Assembly: GCF_023115355.1 (NCBI RefSeq)
Contig: NZ_CP096019.1
Location: 2,046,001-2,110,000, forward strand
Direction of reading: 5' to 3'
Length of the DNA stretch: 64,000 bases
Source of the DNA: Halocatena salina
GTDB lineage: Archaea > Halobacteriota > Halobacteria > Halobacteriales > Haloarculaceae
Positions 18,764-27,768 of this stretch are shown here, one piece after another. The notes beneath the pieces are model-generated. The model saw nothing but the letters and a program-made list of their open reading frames with translations, was not told the DNA's origin and ran no database searches. Both the position numbers and the translations under genes were made by a program. The first letter of the stretch is position 1; each line of letters starts with the position of its first letter.

Positions 18764-18908
18764 GTGGCGTGCTGGCGACCGTGCCGCGGTGTGGCCGACG
18801 CTGTTTCGGTAAGGATGGCTGTGAGGTGTCACAGCCACTGATCGGAAACTGGGGTGATCCGGGCGAGATGATCGGCGGATTTACACCGCTCGGAAGGCTG
18901 CACACGGT

Positions 18909-20975
18909 ATGAACCGATCCCACGATCCGTTTCCGACGGATCGACCAGCAGTCGTGACGTGTGGGTTGCCGTATGCGAACGGTGATCTCCATATCGGCCA
19001 TCTGCGCGGCAACCTCAGCGCCGACGTGTTCGCTCGTGCACTCGAAACGCTCGGACAGCAGACGGCGTATGTGTGTGGTTCGGACATGCACGGAACGCCG
19101 ATCGCCGTCGAAGCCGAACAGGAGGGTGTCCCACCCGAGGAGTTCGCGCTCCGATACCATGAGCAGTACGAGGAGACGTTTGAGCGATTCAACGTCGATT
19201 TCGACAACTACGGCCACACACATCAGCCGACGAACGTCAAACTCACCCAAGAGATCGTCCACACCCTAGACAAGAAGGGATACGTCACCGAGAAAGCCAT
19301 CGAGGTCGCGTGGGATCCGACCGAAGAACAACCGCTTCCCGACCGGTACGTCGAAGGGACGTGTCCGTACTGTGGTTCGACCGCTCGCGGTGACGAGTGT
19401 GATGAGGGGTGTGGCCGTCACCTTGAACCGGGTGAGATCGAAGAGCCGACCAGCGTCATCACTGGAAATCCGGCGGAATATCGCACCCGGGAACACAAGT
19501 TCTTCCGGCTTTCGGAGCTACAGGAGTATCTTCAGGCGTTCATCGACCGCCTCGAAGGCACCGATAACGCACGAAACCAGCCCCGAGAGTGGATCGAGGG
19601 CGAACTCAAAGACTGGTGTATCACCCGCGATCTCGACTGGGGAATCGACTATCCCGACGAGGAAACCGATCTCGTGTTGTACGTCTGGGTGGACGCTCCG
19701 ATCGAGTACATCGCCTCCACGAAGCAGTACACCGATCGCGTTGGAGCGGACGTTTACGACTGGGAGACCACCTGGAGGGACGACGGTGAGATCGTCCACG
19801 TCATCGGACCGGATATCATCCAACACCACACCGTTTTCTGGCCCGCGATGCTCCATGCTGTCGGATATACGGAACCGCGTGCGGTGATGGCGTCCGGGTT
19901 CGTCACGCTGAACGGTGAGGGCTTTTCTACGAGCCGCAACCGAGCGGTGTGGGCGCGTGAGTATCTCGATGAAGGGTTCGATCCGGATCTCCTCCGGTAT
20001 TACATCACGACCCACAGCGGCTTCCAGCAGGATCTCGATTTCTCGTGGGACCGGTTCCAAGAGCGCGTGAACAGCGAACTACTCGGCACGCTCGGCAACT
20101 TCATCTATCGGTCGTTGTTGTTCGCCTACCGCAACTACGGAGGGACGCCTGACGTTCCATGCCCCCAGCCGGTCGCCGACCGAATCGAAACGGCGCTTGG
20201 ATCGTTCCAAGAGGGGGTCAACGACTACTCCATCCGAGAGATCGGAACCGTCCCGGTCGAACTGGCACGCTTCGGGAACGAGTACATCCAGCGTAACGAG
20301 CCGTGGAAGCTCACCGACGAGGATCCCGAGCGGGCTGCGACGGTCATCCGTGGCTGTGTCCAACTCGCCAAAGCGATCGCCGTGCTTCTCGAACCGACTG
20401 CTCCCCAAACTGCAACTCGGATCTGGAAACAGCTCGATGAGGCGGGAAGCGTTCACGACGCCACGCTCGACACGGCGCTTGTGGCACCGTCAGAGCAGTT
20501 CGACGAACCGACCGAACTGTTCGAGCCGATCGAGGACGAGCGGGTCGACACCCTCACTCAACGGCTTGAGGACCGACAGGCACAGCCCGAGGTGGACGAC
20601 CCCACGGATGAGGACGAGGCCACCGACGCCGAAACGGCGCTCGAACCGCTTTCCGAAGACCGAATCAGCTTCGAGCAGTTCCAAGCACTCGATCTCCGCG
20701 TCGGTCGTATCACGGACGCAGAACCGATCGAAGGAGCGGACAAGCTCGTGAAGCTCGCGGTCGACATCGGTCACGAGACCCGTCAGGTAGTCGCTGGTCT
20801 CCGCCAGCTCCATGACGTTGAGGAACTTCCCGGAACCCGCGTCGTGCTCCTTGCCAACTTGGAGAAAGCAGAGCTGTTCGGCGTCGAGAGCGACGGGATG
20901 GTGCTGGCTGCTGGCGAAGAGGCGGACCTTCTCACCACTCACGGTGAGACGCCCCCCGGAACGTCGATCAAGTGA
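18909..20975 (+). CDS. metG: Methionyl-tRNA synthetase
   Basis: A 688-aa class I tRNA synthetase charging tRNA-Met. It shows the HIGH motif (residues 28-31), a four-cysteine zinc knuckle (CPYCGSTARGDECDEGCG), and GEGFSTSRNRAVWARE at the KMSKS position. The anticodon-binding helical domain follows. An acidic linker at about residues 540-580 leads to a C-terminal Trbp111/EMAP-type tRNA-binding domain beginning FEQFQALDLRVGRI. Length and domain order are normal for archaeal MetRS with an appended tRNA-binding domain. Start ATG 18909 matches the conserved N-terminus. Confidence 0.97.
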   Translation: MNRSHDPFPTDRPAVVTCGLPYANGDLHIGHLRGNLSADVFARALETLGQQTAYVCGSDMHGTPIAVEAEQEGVPPEEFALRYHEQYEETFERFNVDFDNYGHTHQPTNVKLTQEIVHTLDKKGYVTEKAIEVAWDPTEEQPLPDRYVEGTCPYCGSTARGDECDEGCGRHLEPGEIEEPTSVITGNPAEYRTREHKFFRLSELQEYLQAFIDRLEGTDNARNQPREWIEGELKDWCITRDLDWGIDYPDEETDLVLYVWVDAPIEYIASTKQYTDRVGADVYDWETTWRDDGEIVHVIGPDIIQHHTVFWPAMLHAVGYTEPRAVMASGFVTLNGEGFSTSRNRAVWAREYLDEGFDPDLLRYYITTHSGFQQDLDFSWDRFQERVNSELLGTLGNFIYRSLLFAYRNYGGTPDVPCPQPVADRIETALGSFQEGVNDYSIREIGTVPVELARFGNEYIQRNEPWKLTDEDPERAATVIRGCVQLAKAIAVLLEPTAPQTATRIWKQLDEAGSVHDATLDTALVAPSEQFDEPTELFEPIEDERVDTLTQRLEDRQAQPEVDDPTDEDEATDAETALEPLSEDRISFEQFQALDLRVGRITDAEPIEGADKLVKLAVDIGHETRQVVAGLRQLHDVEELPGTRVVLLANLEKAELFGVESDGMVLAAGEEADLLTTHGETPPGTSIK

Positions 20976-21033
20976 GCTACTCGATCAAGAGCCGTTCGGT
21001 ACCGACTTATGAGACCGGAAAGTACCCCCTGGT

Positions 21034-21234
21034 ATGGATGACGAACGGGAGTATCGATTCGCTGTCGACGATGTCGGCGAGGACGAGACGCCCAATTCGA
21101 TCGACGAGGAGATCGAAGCCCTCCGATCTGCGGACCCCGAACCCGGCTCCCCATCGATCGAAGGCGCAGTATTCGTCACGTTAGGAGCACTCGTGACGGC
21201 CGTTTTGTTGTTGATGCTGGCTGGTTTCATCTGA
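21034..21234 (+). CDS. Small tail-anchored acidic protein, unknown function
   Basis: A 66-aa protein: an acidic soluble N-terminus of about 42 residues, then one hydrophobic helix (FVTLGALVTAVLLLMLAGF) ending two residues before the C-terminus. This is tail-anchor topology. It resembles short haloarchaeal DUF proteins (possibly DUF7312; recalled). It lies between metG and the NfeD gene on the same strand, 43 bp before the NfeD start, and may be co-transcribed with it. Confidence 0.7.
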   Translation: MDDEREYRFAVDDVGEDETPNSIDEEIEALRSADPEPGSPSIEGAVFVTLGALVTAVLLLMLAGFI

Positions 21235-21277
21235 GTTCCCCCGAAGGGTTAACATATCGATAGACCAAACACCACGC

Positions 21278-21859
21278 ATGGAGGCGATCGTCTTACAGCC
21301 CATTGTCGAGGGGGTTTCACTTACGTTGCCGGTGTTGCTGTTGCTCGCCGGTGCTGGACTCCTGATAGCCGAAGCACTCGCGCCCGGTGCACACTTCATC
21401 GTCGTCGGTATCGCCCTCTTGGTCGCTGGACTCGTCGGAATCGCACTGAGTGGATTCGTCGGCATGATCCCGATGCTGATCGGGATGGCGCTCACCGTCC
21501 TCGTTGCCGGCGGTGTCTCCCTGTATTTCTACAAGGAGATGGATATCTACGGTGGAAAAGGAAGCGGGCGTACAAGTGATTCAGACGCCCTCAAAGGAAA
21601 AACAGGGTACGTCACCAAACACGTCTCCGGGACTAGCGGTGAAGTAAAACTCGAAAGCGGCGGCTTCAATCCCTACTACCAGGCCCGAACGCTCGGCGGT
21701 GAGATCCCTGCCGGTGAGGAAGTCATCGTCATTGATCCCGGCGGCGGGAACGTTATCACCGTCGAAGCCCTCTCGGTCATCGAAGACGAGATCGACCGGG
21801 AACTCAATCTGGATTCCGAACCCCGAAACGACGAGCGTGAACCCGACACTGCGTCGTAG
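21278..21859 (+). CDS. NfeD-family membrane protein
   Basis: A 193-aa protein with three to four hydrophobic helices (LLLLAGAGLLIAEALAPG is the family-typical first block) and a C-terminal OB-fold domain (LKGKTGYVTKHVSG ... GEEVIVIDPGGGNVITVEAL). NfeD proteins partner SPFH/stomatin proteins in membrane microdomains, and the next gene is such a protein, 180 bp downstream. It lacks the N-terminal ClpP-like protease domain of long NfeD forms, so it is the short type. Confidence 0.92.
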   Translation: MEAIVLQPIVEGVSLTLPVLLLLAGAGLLIAEALAPGAHFIVVGIALLVAGLVGIALSGFVGMIPMLIGMALTVLVAGGVSLYFYKEMDIYGGKGSGRTSDSDALKGKTGYVTKHVSGTSGEVKLESGGFNPYYQARTLGGEIPAGEEVIVIDPGGGNVITVEALSVIEDEIDRELNLDSEPRNDEREPDTAS

Positions 21860-21868
21860 TGATCTCAC

Positions 21869-21883
21869 TCCACTAGTAGTGGA
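21869..21883 (+). terminator. Short perfect inverted repeat after NfeD gene
   Basis: TCCACTA and TAGTGGA are separated by one base, 10 bp after the NfeD stop, followed by CTCGTTTTAG. It may end the NfeD transcript. If so, NfeD and the SPFH gene are separate transcripts despite the functional pairing. Confidence 0.35.
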
Positions 21884-22039
21884 CTCGTTTTAGCAGCTGT
21901 CTGTCGTGTTGCAATGGATTACGCTGAAGCTGAACAAAAAGTAGCGTTTGCCGGTGATATTGTTTCTCTGGTTGAAATTATGTAAGTAATTCATCTTGTA
22001 ACGGAAACATTTTTAGTGGTACTATCCCAAGTTCTTTGC

Positions 22040-23170
22040 ATGTTTGCCCTCCCGCTACAGGGAAGCGTCGTACCGATCGTAGTTTTAGCGCTGCTGTTGA
22101 TTCTGATCTTTGCCGTTGCCCAGTCGGTCGAGATCGTAAAACCCTACGAGAAACGCGCACTGACCGTGCTCGGTGAGTACCGGAAGCTGCTCGATCCGGG
22201 ACTCACCTTCGTACCGCCGTTCGTCTCAGCGACGTATCCATTCGATATGCGGACCCAAACACTGGACGTTCCTCGGCAAGAGGCGATCACACGGGACAAC
22301 TCACCCGTTACGGCCGACGCCGTCGTTTATATCAAGGTAATGGATGCGAAGAAGGCGTTTCTCGAAGTCGATGATTACAAGCGCGCAGTGTCGAACCTCG
22401 CTCAAACGACACTGCGGGCGGTGATCGGGGACATGGATCTCGACGACACCCTGAACAAACGCCAGGAGATCAACGGGCGCATCCGTGCAGAACTCGACGA
22501 ACCGACCGACGAGTGGGGTGTGCGTGTTGAGAGTGTCGAGGTCCGTGAAGTGAACCCTACCCCCGAGGTTCAACAAGCGATGGAACAACAGACCTCAGCA
22601 GAGCGTCGTCGCCGCGCGATGATCCTCGAAGCACAGGGTGAACGGCGTAGCGCAGTCGAGACGGCACAAGGTGACAAGCAGTCGAACATCATTCGAGCAC
22701 AAGGTGAGAAGGAAGCCCAGATCTTGGAAGCACAGGGTGATGCGCTGTCGACAGTGCTTCGCGCTAAATCCGCCGAGTCGATGGGCGAACGGGCAGTCAT
22801 CGACAAAGGAATGGAGACGCTTGCGGACATCGGTCAGAGCGAATCCACCACTTACCTCCTGCCCCAAGAGCTGACCTCGCTGGTGGGTCGGTACGGCAAG
22901 CATCTTTCGGGGAGTGACGTGGCCGAGGATGCTGCCGAACTCGATAGCCTCGACTTCGACGCCGAAACCCGTGAGCTACTCGGGCTCGACGATATCGACG
23001 AGATGATCGGCCAGATCGACGAAACTGCTGAGATGGATATCGAAGGGATCGATGAAGAAGCAGAGGCCATCAGAGAGGGTGAGGATACCCCCGACATCAA
23101 GGATTCCAACGAAGTGATCGAAGAGATGGATACCGAGGCCGACACGGAACTAGAAACCGAAAAGAGCTGA
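22040..23170 (+). CDS. SPFH/stomatin-prohibitin family membrane protein
   Basis: A 376-aa protein with one N-terminal membrane helix (VVPIVVLALLLILIFAVAQS), then an SPFH domain (VEIVKPYEKRALTVLGEYRKLLDPG, ending in a YIKV-type strand and AVSNLAQTTLRAVIGDMDLDD). A long alanine/glutamate/glutamine helical stretch follows (RRRAMILEAQGERRSAVETAQG and similar), expected to form the oligomer wall. The last 90 residues are very acidic. It pairs with the upstream NfeD. Start ATG 22040 is preferred to an in-frame GTG at 22016. Confidence 0.93.
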   Translation: MFALPLQGSVVPIVVLALLLILIFAVAQSVEIVKPYEKRALTVLGEYRKLLDPGLTFVPPFVSATYPFDMRTQTLDVPRQEAITRDNSPVTADAVVYIKVMDAKKAFLEVDDYKRAVSNLAQTTLRAVIGDMDLDDTLNKRQEINGRIRAELDEPTDEWGVRVESVEVREVNPTPEVQQAMEQQTSAERRRRAMILEAQGERRSAVETAQGDKQSNIIRAQGEKEAQILEAQGDALSTVLRAKSAESMGERAVIDKGMETLADIGQSESTTYLLPQELTSLVGRYGKHLSGSDVAEDAAELDSLDFDAETRELLGLDDIDEMIGQIDETAEMDIEGIDEEAEAIREGEDTPDIKDSNEVIEEMDTEADTELETEKS

Positions 23171-23270
23171 TGATCCATTCCAAGCGGCGATAGTGGTCGG
23201 CAGTTCGATCTCTTTATTGACCGCCACGAACCGACAAGTTATTTTACATAGCAACTCCAATAGGTACGTA

Positions 23271-23894
23271 ATGGTTGATGAGTCGAGTGAGTCGGTCGAT
23301 ACGGAGAAACGTGCGACCCTCCGGCGATTTGCGGCGCTGGGGGCTGCTGGTCCGCTCTCCCGACTCGTCGATAGCAGTTCGTCGAGCGATGTCCGTGATG
23401 CTATCGTCGGCTATCTCTCGACTACACCGGGTGCACACTTCTCGAAGATCCGTGATGATCTCTCGTTGGGTACTGGTGAAACCCAACACCATCTTCGACG
23501 CCTCGTCGATTCTCACGCCATCGAGAGCTTCCGTGACGGGGAGTATCGTCGATACGTCGAGGCCAACAGGTTCAGCGAGTATGAAAAAGTGGCGTTGGGC
23601 TATCTCCGGCGCGAGACGGCTCGCGGGATGTTCATCGTCCTCCTTCGTGATCCCAATGCGACCGCGAGCGACATCGCCCACACGCTCGACGTCTCGCGGC
23701 CGACAGTGAGCAAGTACGCAAAAGAACTCGAAGCGGCAGCCTTGTTATCGCGCGAGAACGGTTACGCCGTCGAACGTCCAGAAACCATGCTCACTCTTCT
23801 CGTTCAGTACGCCGATTCGTTCGGTGAGGATGCGGTCGCTCTCGCTGTGGATGCGGATTCACTGATCCAGTACGATCCGCCCAGTTCGCCGTAA
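23271..23894 (+). CDS. Double winged-helix transcriptional regulator
   Basis: A 207-aa haloarchaeal regulator. The first wHTH is at about residues 45-100 (VRDAIVGYLSTTPGAHFSKI, then LGTGETQHHLRRLV). The second is at about 125-175 (LRDPNATASDIAHTLDVSRPTVSKYAKELEAAALL). There is no sensor domain or cysteine cluster, so the signal is unknown. Start ATG 23271 follows an AT-rich TTATTTTACATAG about 30 bp upstream, consistent with leaderless transcription. It is convergent with a second small DNA-binding-like gene, 9 bp between stops. Confidence 0.88.
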   Translation: MVDESSESVDTEKRATLRRFAALGAAGPLSRLVDSSSSSDVRDAIVGYLSTTPGAHFSKIRDDLSLGTGETQHHLRRLVDSHAIESFRDGEYRRYVEANRFSEYEKVALGYLRRETARGMFIVLLRDPNATASDIAHTLDVSRPTVSKYAKELEAAALLSRENGYAVERPETMLTLLVQYADSFGEDAVALAVDADSLIQYDPPSSP

Positions 23895-23903
23895 CGTCGC
23901 TGC

Positions 23904-24173
23904 TCACCCCCGAGCGACGGACGGATTTGTCGTCGACATCGTCACCTTCCACGTGGTTCCCGACGAATATCCCCACTTTTCGATCGTGAGATCGAGTGTT
24001 GCTTCTTGTACCGACTGCATGTTTGCTCCGACCTCCTTGGCACTCAAACCGAGCTCGCTGCCAATGAGTCGGGACTTGAAATACGTTTTTGTCGTTGCGT
24101 TCTCTCGGAGATAGCGTAAGATTCGTTGTTGTTTCTCCGTCAGATCTATCGCTGATGGAGTGCTGGCACTCAT
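23904..24173 (-). CDS. Small helical DNA-binding-like protein (DUF7123-like)
   Basis: An 89-aa protein with KQQRILRYLRENATTKTYFKSR followed by LIGSELGLSAKEVGANM, which reads as a helix-turn-helix, and an IEKWGYSSGTTWKVT wing. It matches a widespread small haloarchaeal family (DUF7123; recalled). ATG 24173 (MSAST) is preferred to an upstream TTG. It is likely a transcription regulator, but no target can be inferred. Confidence 0.82.
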   Translation of the reverse strand: MSASTPSAIDLTEKQQRILRYLRENATTKTYFKSRLIGSELGLSAKEVGANMQSVQEATLDLTIEKWGYSSGTTWKVTMSTTNPSVARG

Positions 24174-24209
24174 GCATTGACCCAAGAGAGAACGACATAT
24201 AGTGAGTTT

Positions 24210-24640
24210 GGTACAGTGGGGTAACGCCGTTCAGTACCGCGGTTTTCTTCGAACAATACTCCGATAGTGGGGGCTATGAATGGGGGGCTGGTACGGCCGG
24301 GAAACACCCTCGTAAACCACCCCACCCTGCTCGCTTGCGGGATACTCCGCTCGCTTCTGAGGGTGTCGTCAGGCAAAGCCTGGTTGCTAACCGAGCTTCG
24401 CTCGGTGATGTCATCAGAACTGCATTGGAGTTCTGATTGCTAACCAGAAACTTTCGAAATCTTCCATTTCTAGCGATGGGGCTTTGATGTGGACTCTTTG
24501 CAATCAGTCTTCGGCAATAGGCTGGTGACTCTCGCCGTTCAGCTTCTCACCATTCACCACACGTCTACTGGTGCGCTCACTAAACTCGTTCACATGCCAC
24601 AAACCTTCGATTTGTGAGCGCGTTTCCGTCCCCCGACGCG
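24210..24640 (-). other. Hairpin-rich non-coding stretch, possible insertion-sequence remnant
   Basis: No gene is visible from 24174 to 24756. On the minus strand, bases 24663 to about 24514 give a coherent haloarchaeal-looking tail ending VNGEKLNGESHQPIAED and a stop, with no start codon. Beyond it lie stacked perfect hairpins: 24598-24616 (CACAAA/TTTGTG), 24456-24470 (GAAAT/ATTTC), 24413-24437 (ATCAGAACT/AGTTCTGAT), 24390-24406 (ACCGAGC/GCTCGGT) and 24370-24382 (CAGGC/GCCTG). TTGCTAACC is repeated at 24384 and 24437. A protein tail followed by structured RNA-like DNA is what the end of an IS200/IS605-type tnpB element looks like, but the coding part is too short to confirm. Confidence 0.35.
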
Positions 24641-24756
24641 GGCGAAGAACTGAAATTCACTCTCGAACCACGACGGAGCCGAAACGGAACGCAGCAGGAT
24701 TGACCAGCGGCTCGGATTGCTCTCGGGCCCGGTGCGGACCGACGGCGTACCAGCGA

Positions 24757-25143
24757 TCACTCGATTATCTCTCCGACAGCGAAGTTCGGCTTGACCTCCG
24801 TGATCTCGACCTTTACCCGTTCACCGACCTCCGAGTCGGGAACGATGATCACATATCCCCGTTCGACGCGCGCGATACCGTCGCCTTGTTTGCCCAGATC
24901 CTCGATTTCGACGTACCGGATCTCACCAGTCTCGACGGGTGGTTGAGGCTGGTCCGACACTGTAGAAGTCGTCGCCGATGATTGACGTTCCTCATCCGCC
25001 GAAATAAGCGCGACACGATAGGTTTCCCCCGGCTCAACCGAACCGGTCTCGATCTCACGCCGGGGAATCTCGACGGTGTACGTCTCGCCGTTGGTAGACA
25101 CTTCGGCGCTAAACAGACACAGGAGCTTTTCTGAGATTTCCAT
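24757..25143 (-). CDS. TRAM-domain protein
   Basis: A 128-aa protein. The N-terminal half (EVSTNGETYTVEIPRREIETGSVEPGE is beta-rich, split here by description) is followed by a Ser/Thr linker. A C-terminal TRAM domain (residues about 72-127) carries EIEDLGKQGDGIARVERGYVIIVPD, GERVKVEITEV and FAVGEIIE. TRAM is an RNA-binding OB-fold; stand-alone archaeal TRAM proteins are thought to act as RNA chaperones (family knowledge). The ATG at 25143 begins MEISEKL and is the only plausible start. Confidence 0.9.
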   Translation of the reverse strand: MEISEKLLCLFSAEVSTNGETYTVEIPRREIETGSVEPGETYRVALISADEERQSSATTSTVSDQPQPPVETGEIRYVEIEDLGKQGDGIARVERGYVIIVPDSEVGERVKVEITEVKPNFAVGEIIE

Positions 25144-25290
25144 GATAAACCTCTGAACGCGATGTCACGGGCACTGAGTAAAGAAGGTATCGCCTCAGAA
25201 CGACATCTCCCACTGCAAAGACGAACTGATACATAATATCACAACAAAATAGTATCGTCATTGTATTATCTCCATGTATGATTGCGGAAA

Positions 25291-25299
25291 GTATATTAT
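25291..25299 (+). promoter_or_regulatory. TATA box for the CDP-alcohol phosphatidyltransferase gene
   Basis: GTATATTAT is centred 26 bp before GTG 25321. This is the spacing for a leaderless transcript and decides the start of that gene. Confidence 0.5.
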
Positions 25300-25320
25300 G
25301 CGGTAGCGGTCATCGATAGT

Positions 25321-26079
25321 GTGCGACTCCACCCGCTCTGTCGGTTAGGGACCGCTGATAGAGTGACGGTACTGAACATCGTGGCCGGGTTCGGGGCGAT
25401 CCTTACGGTTCCGCTCTCGATGGTGGCTGAGAATCCTCTCGCGCGAGCGTTTGGGTATCCTCTCGGGTTGGAACTCACGGCTCGATTGATCCTTCTCGGA
25501 GCGATCGCCGATGGACTTGACGGCGTGCTCGCCCGTCGAGGATCCGGATCCGGGTCGGCAGTGGGTGCGTTGATGGATTCGATCGCGGATGTCATCTCCT
25601 TTGGCGTCGCACCGGCGTTGTTCGTCTTCGGCGTCACGTGGGTGGAGTGGATCGAGACCGGGTCGGGTACGGAGCCGACGCTCCACTTCGTCGGTGCAGT
25701 CCTCATTACGTCGGTGTTCGTGGTGTCATCGGTTCTCCGAACGGCGGTGTATACGGTGACGGATGCTGCCGAGTCGTTTCGCGGTGGGGTCCCCAACACG
25801 CTCGCGGCGACGATCCTCGCCGTCGCGTATCTCGCGGGTTTTGACAGCGCCGTCCTGTTGCTGGCCGTGATGGGTGTGTTGGCGTATCTGATGGTAATTC
25901 AAACACCGTATCCGGGACTGCGCGCACGCGATGCGTTCGGTGCCGGAACCGTTCAAGCGATCGTCGTCATTGCTCCCGAAGGACTTCAGCTGTGGTTCGC
26001 TCGCCTGTTGCTTCTCGCGGCGCTCGCGTATCTCGTGTTGGGTCCAGTCTCGTATCGAAGTCGGGGGATCACGAAGTGA
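25321..26079 (+). CDS. CDP-alcohol phosphatidyltransferase, archaetidylserine-synthase type
   Basis: A 252-aa membrane enzyme with the CDP-OH-P motif DGLDGVLARRGSGSGSAVGALMDSIAD (read as DG-x2-AR-x8-G-x3-D-x3-D), plus SFGVAPA and six or more hydrophobic segments. It exchanges CMP on CDP-archaeol for an alcohol. Haloarchaeal members are archaetidylserine synthases (PssA), in some species needed for archaeosortase-linked lipid anchoring (recalled literature). GTG 25321 is chosen from its TATA box and family N-terminus; a TTG at 25282 would place the start upstream of the promoter. Confidence 0.87.
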   Translation: MRLHPLCRLGTADRVTVLNIVAGFGAILTVPLSMVAENPLARAFGYPLGLELTARLILLGAIADGLDGVLARRGSGSGSAVGALMDSIADVISFGVAPALFVFGVTWVEWIETGSGTEPTLHFVGAVLITSVFVVSSVLRTAVYTVTDAAESFRGGVPNTLAATILAVAYLAGFDSAVLLLAVMGVLAYLMVIQTPYPGLRARDAFGAGTVQAIVVIAPEGLQLWFARLLLLAALAYLVLGPVSYRSRGITK

Positions 26080-26094
26080 GTCGATACACAGGAT

Positions 26095-26793
26095 TCACAA
26101 CCGTGTTCCGTCGGGGTGTTTGGCACCCTCAGAATCGTGAACGACGATCTCACCCCTGCCGGGGGCGGTCGGTTCGTAGGATTCACTGACGGCGATGGTT
26201 TCTTCGATCTCTCGGATAGCACGGCGTTTCAGCGTGGCAGCGAGCGCTTTGGCGTCTTCGCGGCTGATTTCACGGCCGAGACCCTCACAGTCGTGGGCAC
26301 GAACGAGTTCTTCCTGTTCTACCGGCTCGCCCATCGGTTGGTTCGTTCCGCCGAGTGCGAGGCTGAACGGATACGTCTGACAGATGAGCGGTCGGTCGGC
26401 GTGGACGGTACACGCACCGGTTCCGTTCTCATCTTCAGCATAAAACGCACAGTCACCACAGCCGTCGGTTTGGAGCGCCCACTCGAACGTCTCGCCTTCA
26501 GGTCCATCGGGACCGTCTGTCAGACCGTAGGGAATCGGGCGGGCAACATCACGCCATCCACCGTCAGTCGCGTTCTGTAGCTCACGGACCTCGTCGGGGA
26601 AGACGGTAGCAGTGTGTTCTTCGTGGTCGTCGCCTGCGCCGTGGGCGGTACAGCACTCCCCACACCGCGTACACGCAAAGCCGATGGATTCGATGGCGTC
26701 GGCCAACGCTTCGGTGTCGAGCGTGCGTGCCCGCTCCAGCTCACGTTCGAGATCGGGAGGGCCATCGGCGTCTGTACTGTCCGAATCGGCCAT
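26095..26793 (-). CDS. YkgJ-family cysteine-cluster protein
   Basis: A 232-aa protein with the cluster FACTRCGECCTAHG (CxxCxxCC) at about residues 40-50, then DGCGDCAFYAEDENGTGACTVHADRPLICQTYPF, in which further cysteines complete a probable Fe-S or zinc site. Family members are putative metal-cluster proteins of unproven reaction. Start ATG 26793 (MADSD) is typical; the longer frame would run into the end of the upstream gene. It follows the MBL-fold gene by 47 bp on the same strand. Confidence 0.87.
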   Translation of the reverse strand: MADSDSTDADGPPDLERELERARTLDTEALADAIESIGFACTRCGECCTAHGAGDDHEEHTATVFPDEVRELQNATDGGWRDVARPIPYGLTDGPDGPEGETFEWALQTDGCGDCAFYAEDENGTGACTVHADRPLICQTYPFSLALGGTNQPMGEPVEQEELVRAHDCEGLGREISREDAKALAATLKRRAIREIEETIAVSESYEPTAPGRGEIVVHDSEGAKHPDGTRL

Positions 26794-26840
26794 ACAAACC
26801 GTTTCTTCGCCGCGGAGAAACGTCCGTTCTTCGGTGTCGG

Positions 26841-27623
26841 TCACGCCGGAAGTGATGCGCGTGTGCCGTCCCATACGACCTTCTTCTCGACGGCGAGCTT
26901 TTCGAGATGGGCTTCGACCGTCGCCTCTGCCAGCTCACGAACGTCGGACACGTCTTTCTCGTATGCGGCGTCCGTGATTTCCGGAATCGACGCCGCACCG
27001 GCTTCAATAGCCCCGAGAACGCGGTGCTCGCGCTCGCGTCGGTGATCGATGAGCCGTCGTACTGTCGCCTGTGGCGCGTCGATCACTGAACCGTGGCCGG
27101 GATACAACACCGAGGGATCCCGAGCATAGACGCGCCGCAACGATCCGAGATAAGCGCGCATATCTCCCTCGGGTGCACCGACGACGACGCTACCCGACGC
27201 CAGCACCAGATCCCCAACAAGATACTGCTCGCCGACCACAAACGACACGTGTTCGGACGCGTGACCGGGGGTTTCGAGCACACGAACGCAGCCCGCACCG
27301 ATTTCGATGGTCGTGTCGCCACGAAACGTTCGATCGGGCGCTACCCCAGTCGCAGACTCAAACGACCGCTCCCGTCCTCGGCGTGCCCACACCGTCGCTC
27401 CTGTTTCCGCGGCGTACCGACTGACGCCAGCAATGTGGTCCGGGTGATGGTGTGTGACTGCGATGTGATCGACGGAACGATCGGCGACGGCCGCGTCGAG
27501 TTCGTCGCTTTCTCCCCCCGGGTCGACCAGCAGTGCACCGTCTACACCCACCAAGTAGGCGTTCGTCGACCCGCTCGGCGTCTTGGCCACCTCGTCCGAC
27601 ACCGGAACTCTCGAAACGTTCAT
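26841..27623 (-). CDS. MBL-fold metallo-hydrolase
   Basis: A 260-aa metallo-beta-lactamase-fold hydrolase. The metal motif is THHHPDH (residues about 57-63), with downstream ligands in TPGHASEH, the Asp of VGDLVLASG, and YPGHGSVI. The C-terminal 60 residues are a helical domain typical of the LACTB2/glyoxalase-II-like branch. Substrate is not predictable: thioester or nucleic acid are both possible in this branch. The gene leads a pair with the YkgJ gene. Confidence 0.92.
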   Translation of the reverse strand: MNVSRVPVSDEVAKTPSGSTNAYLVGVDGALLVDPGGESDELDAAVADRSVDHIAVTHHHPDHIAGVSRYAAETGATVWARRGRERSFESATGVAPDRTFRGDTTIEIGAGCVRVLETPGHASEHVSFVVGEQYLVGDLVLASGSVVVGAPEGDMRAYLGSLRRVYARDPSVLYPGHGSVIDAPQATVRRLIDHRREREHRVLGAIEAGAASIPEITDAAYEKDVSDVRELAEATVEAHLEKLAVEKKVVWDGTRASLPA

Positions 27624-27768
27624 ACCGGGCCGTACGTCACCACCGAAAAAATTCTCACGGACACCAAACCATCTCTACGGGTCGAAACTACGACCGACGA
27701 AAAGATACAGGTAAACCTCAGAGATGTTAACACCGTTCAGTCCCCGGAATCCTACGAGAACGAATCCT

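Noticed and set aside
21914-21985. 23-aa plus-strand frame (MDYAEAEQK...) before the SPFH gene
   Set aside because: Too short and not GC3-biased; likely part of the 5' region of the next gene.
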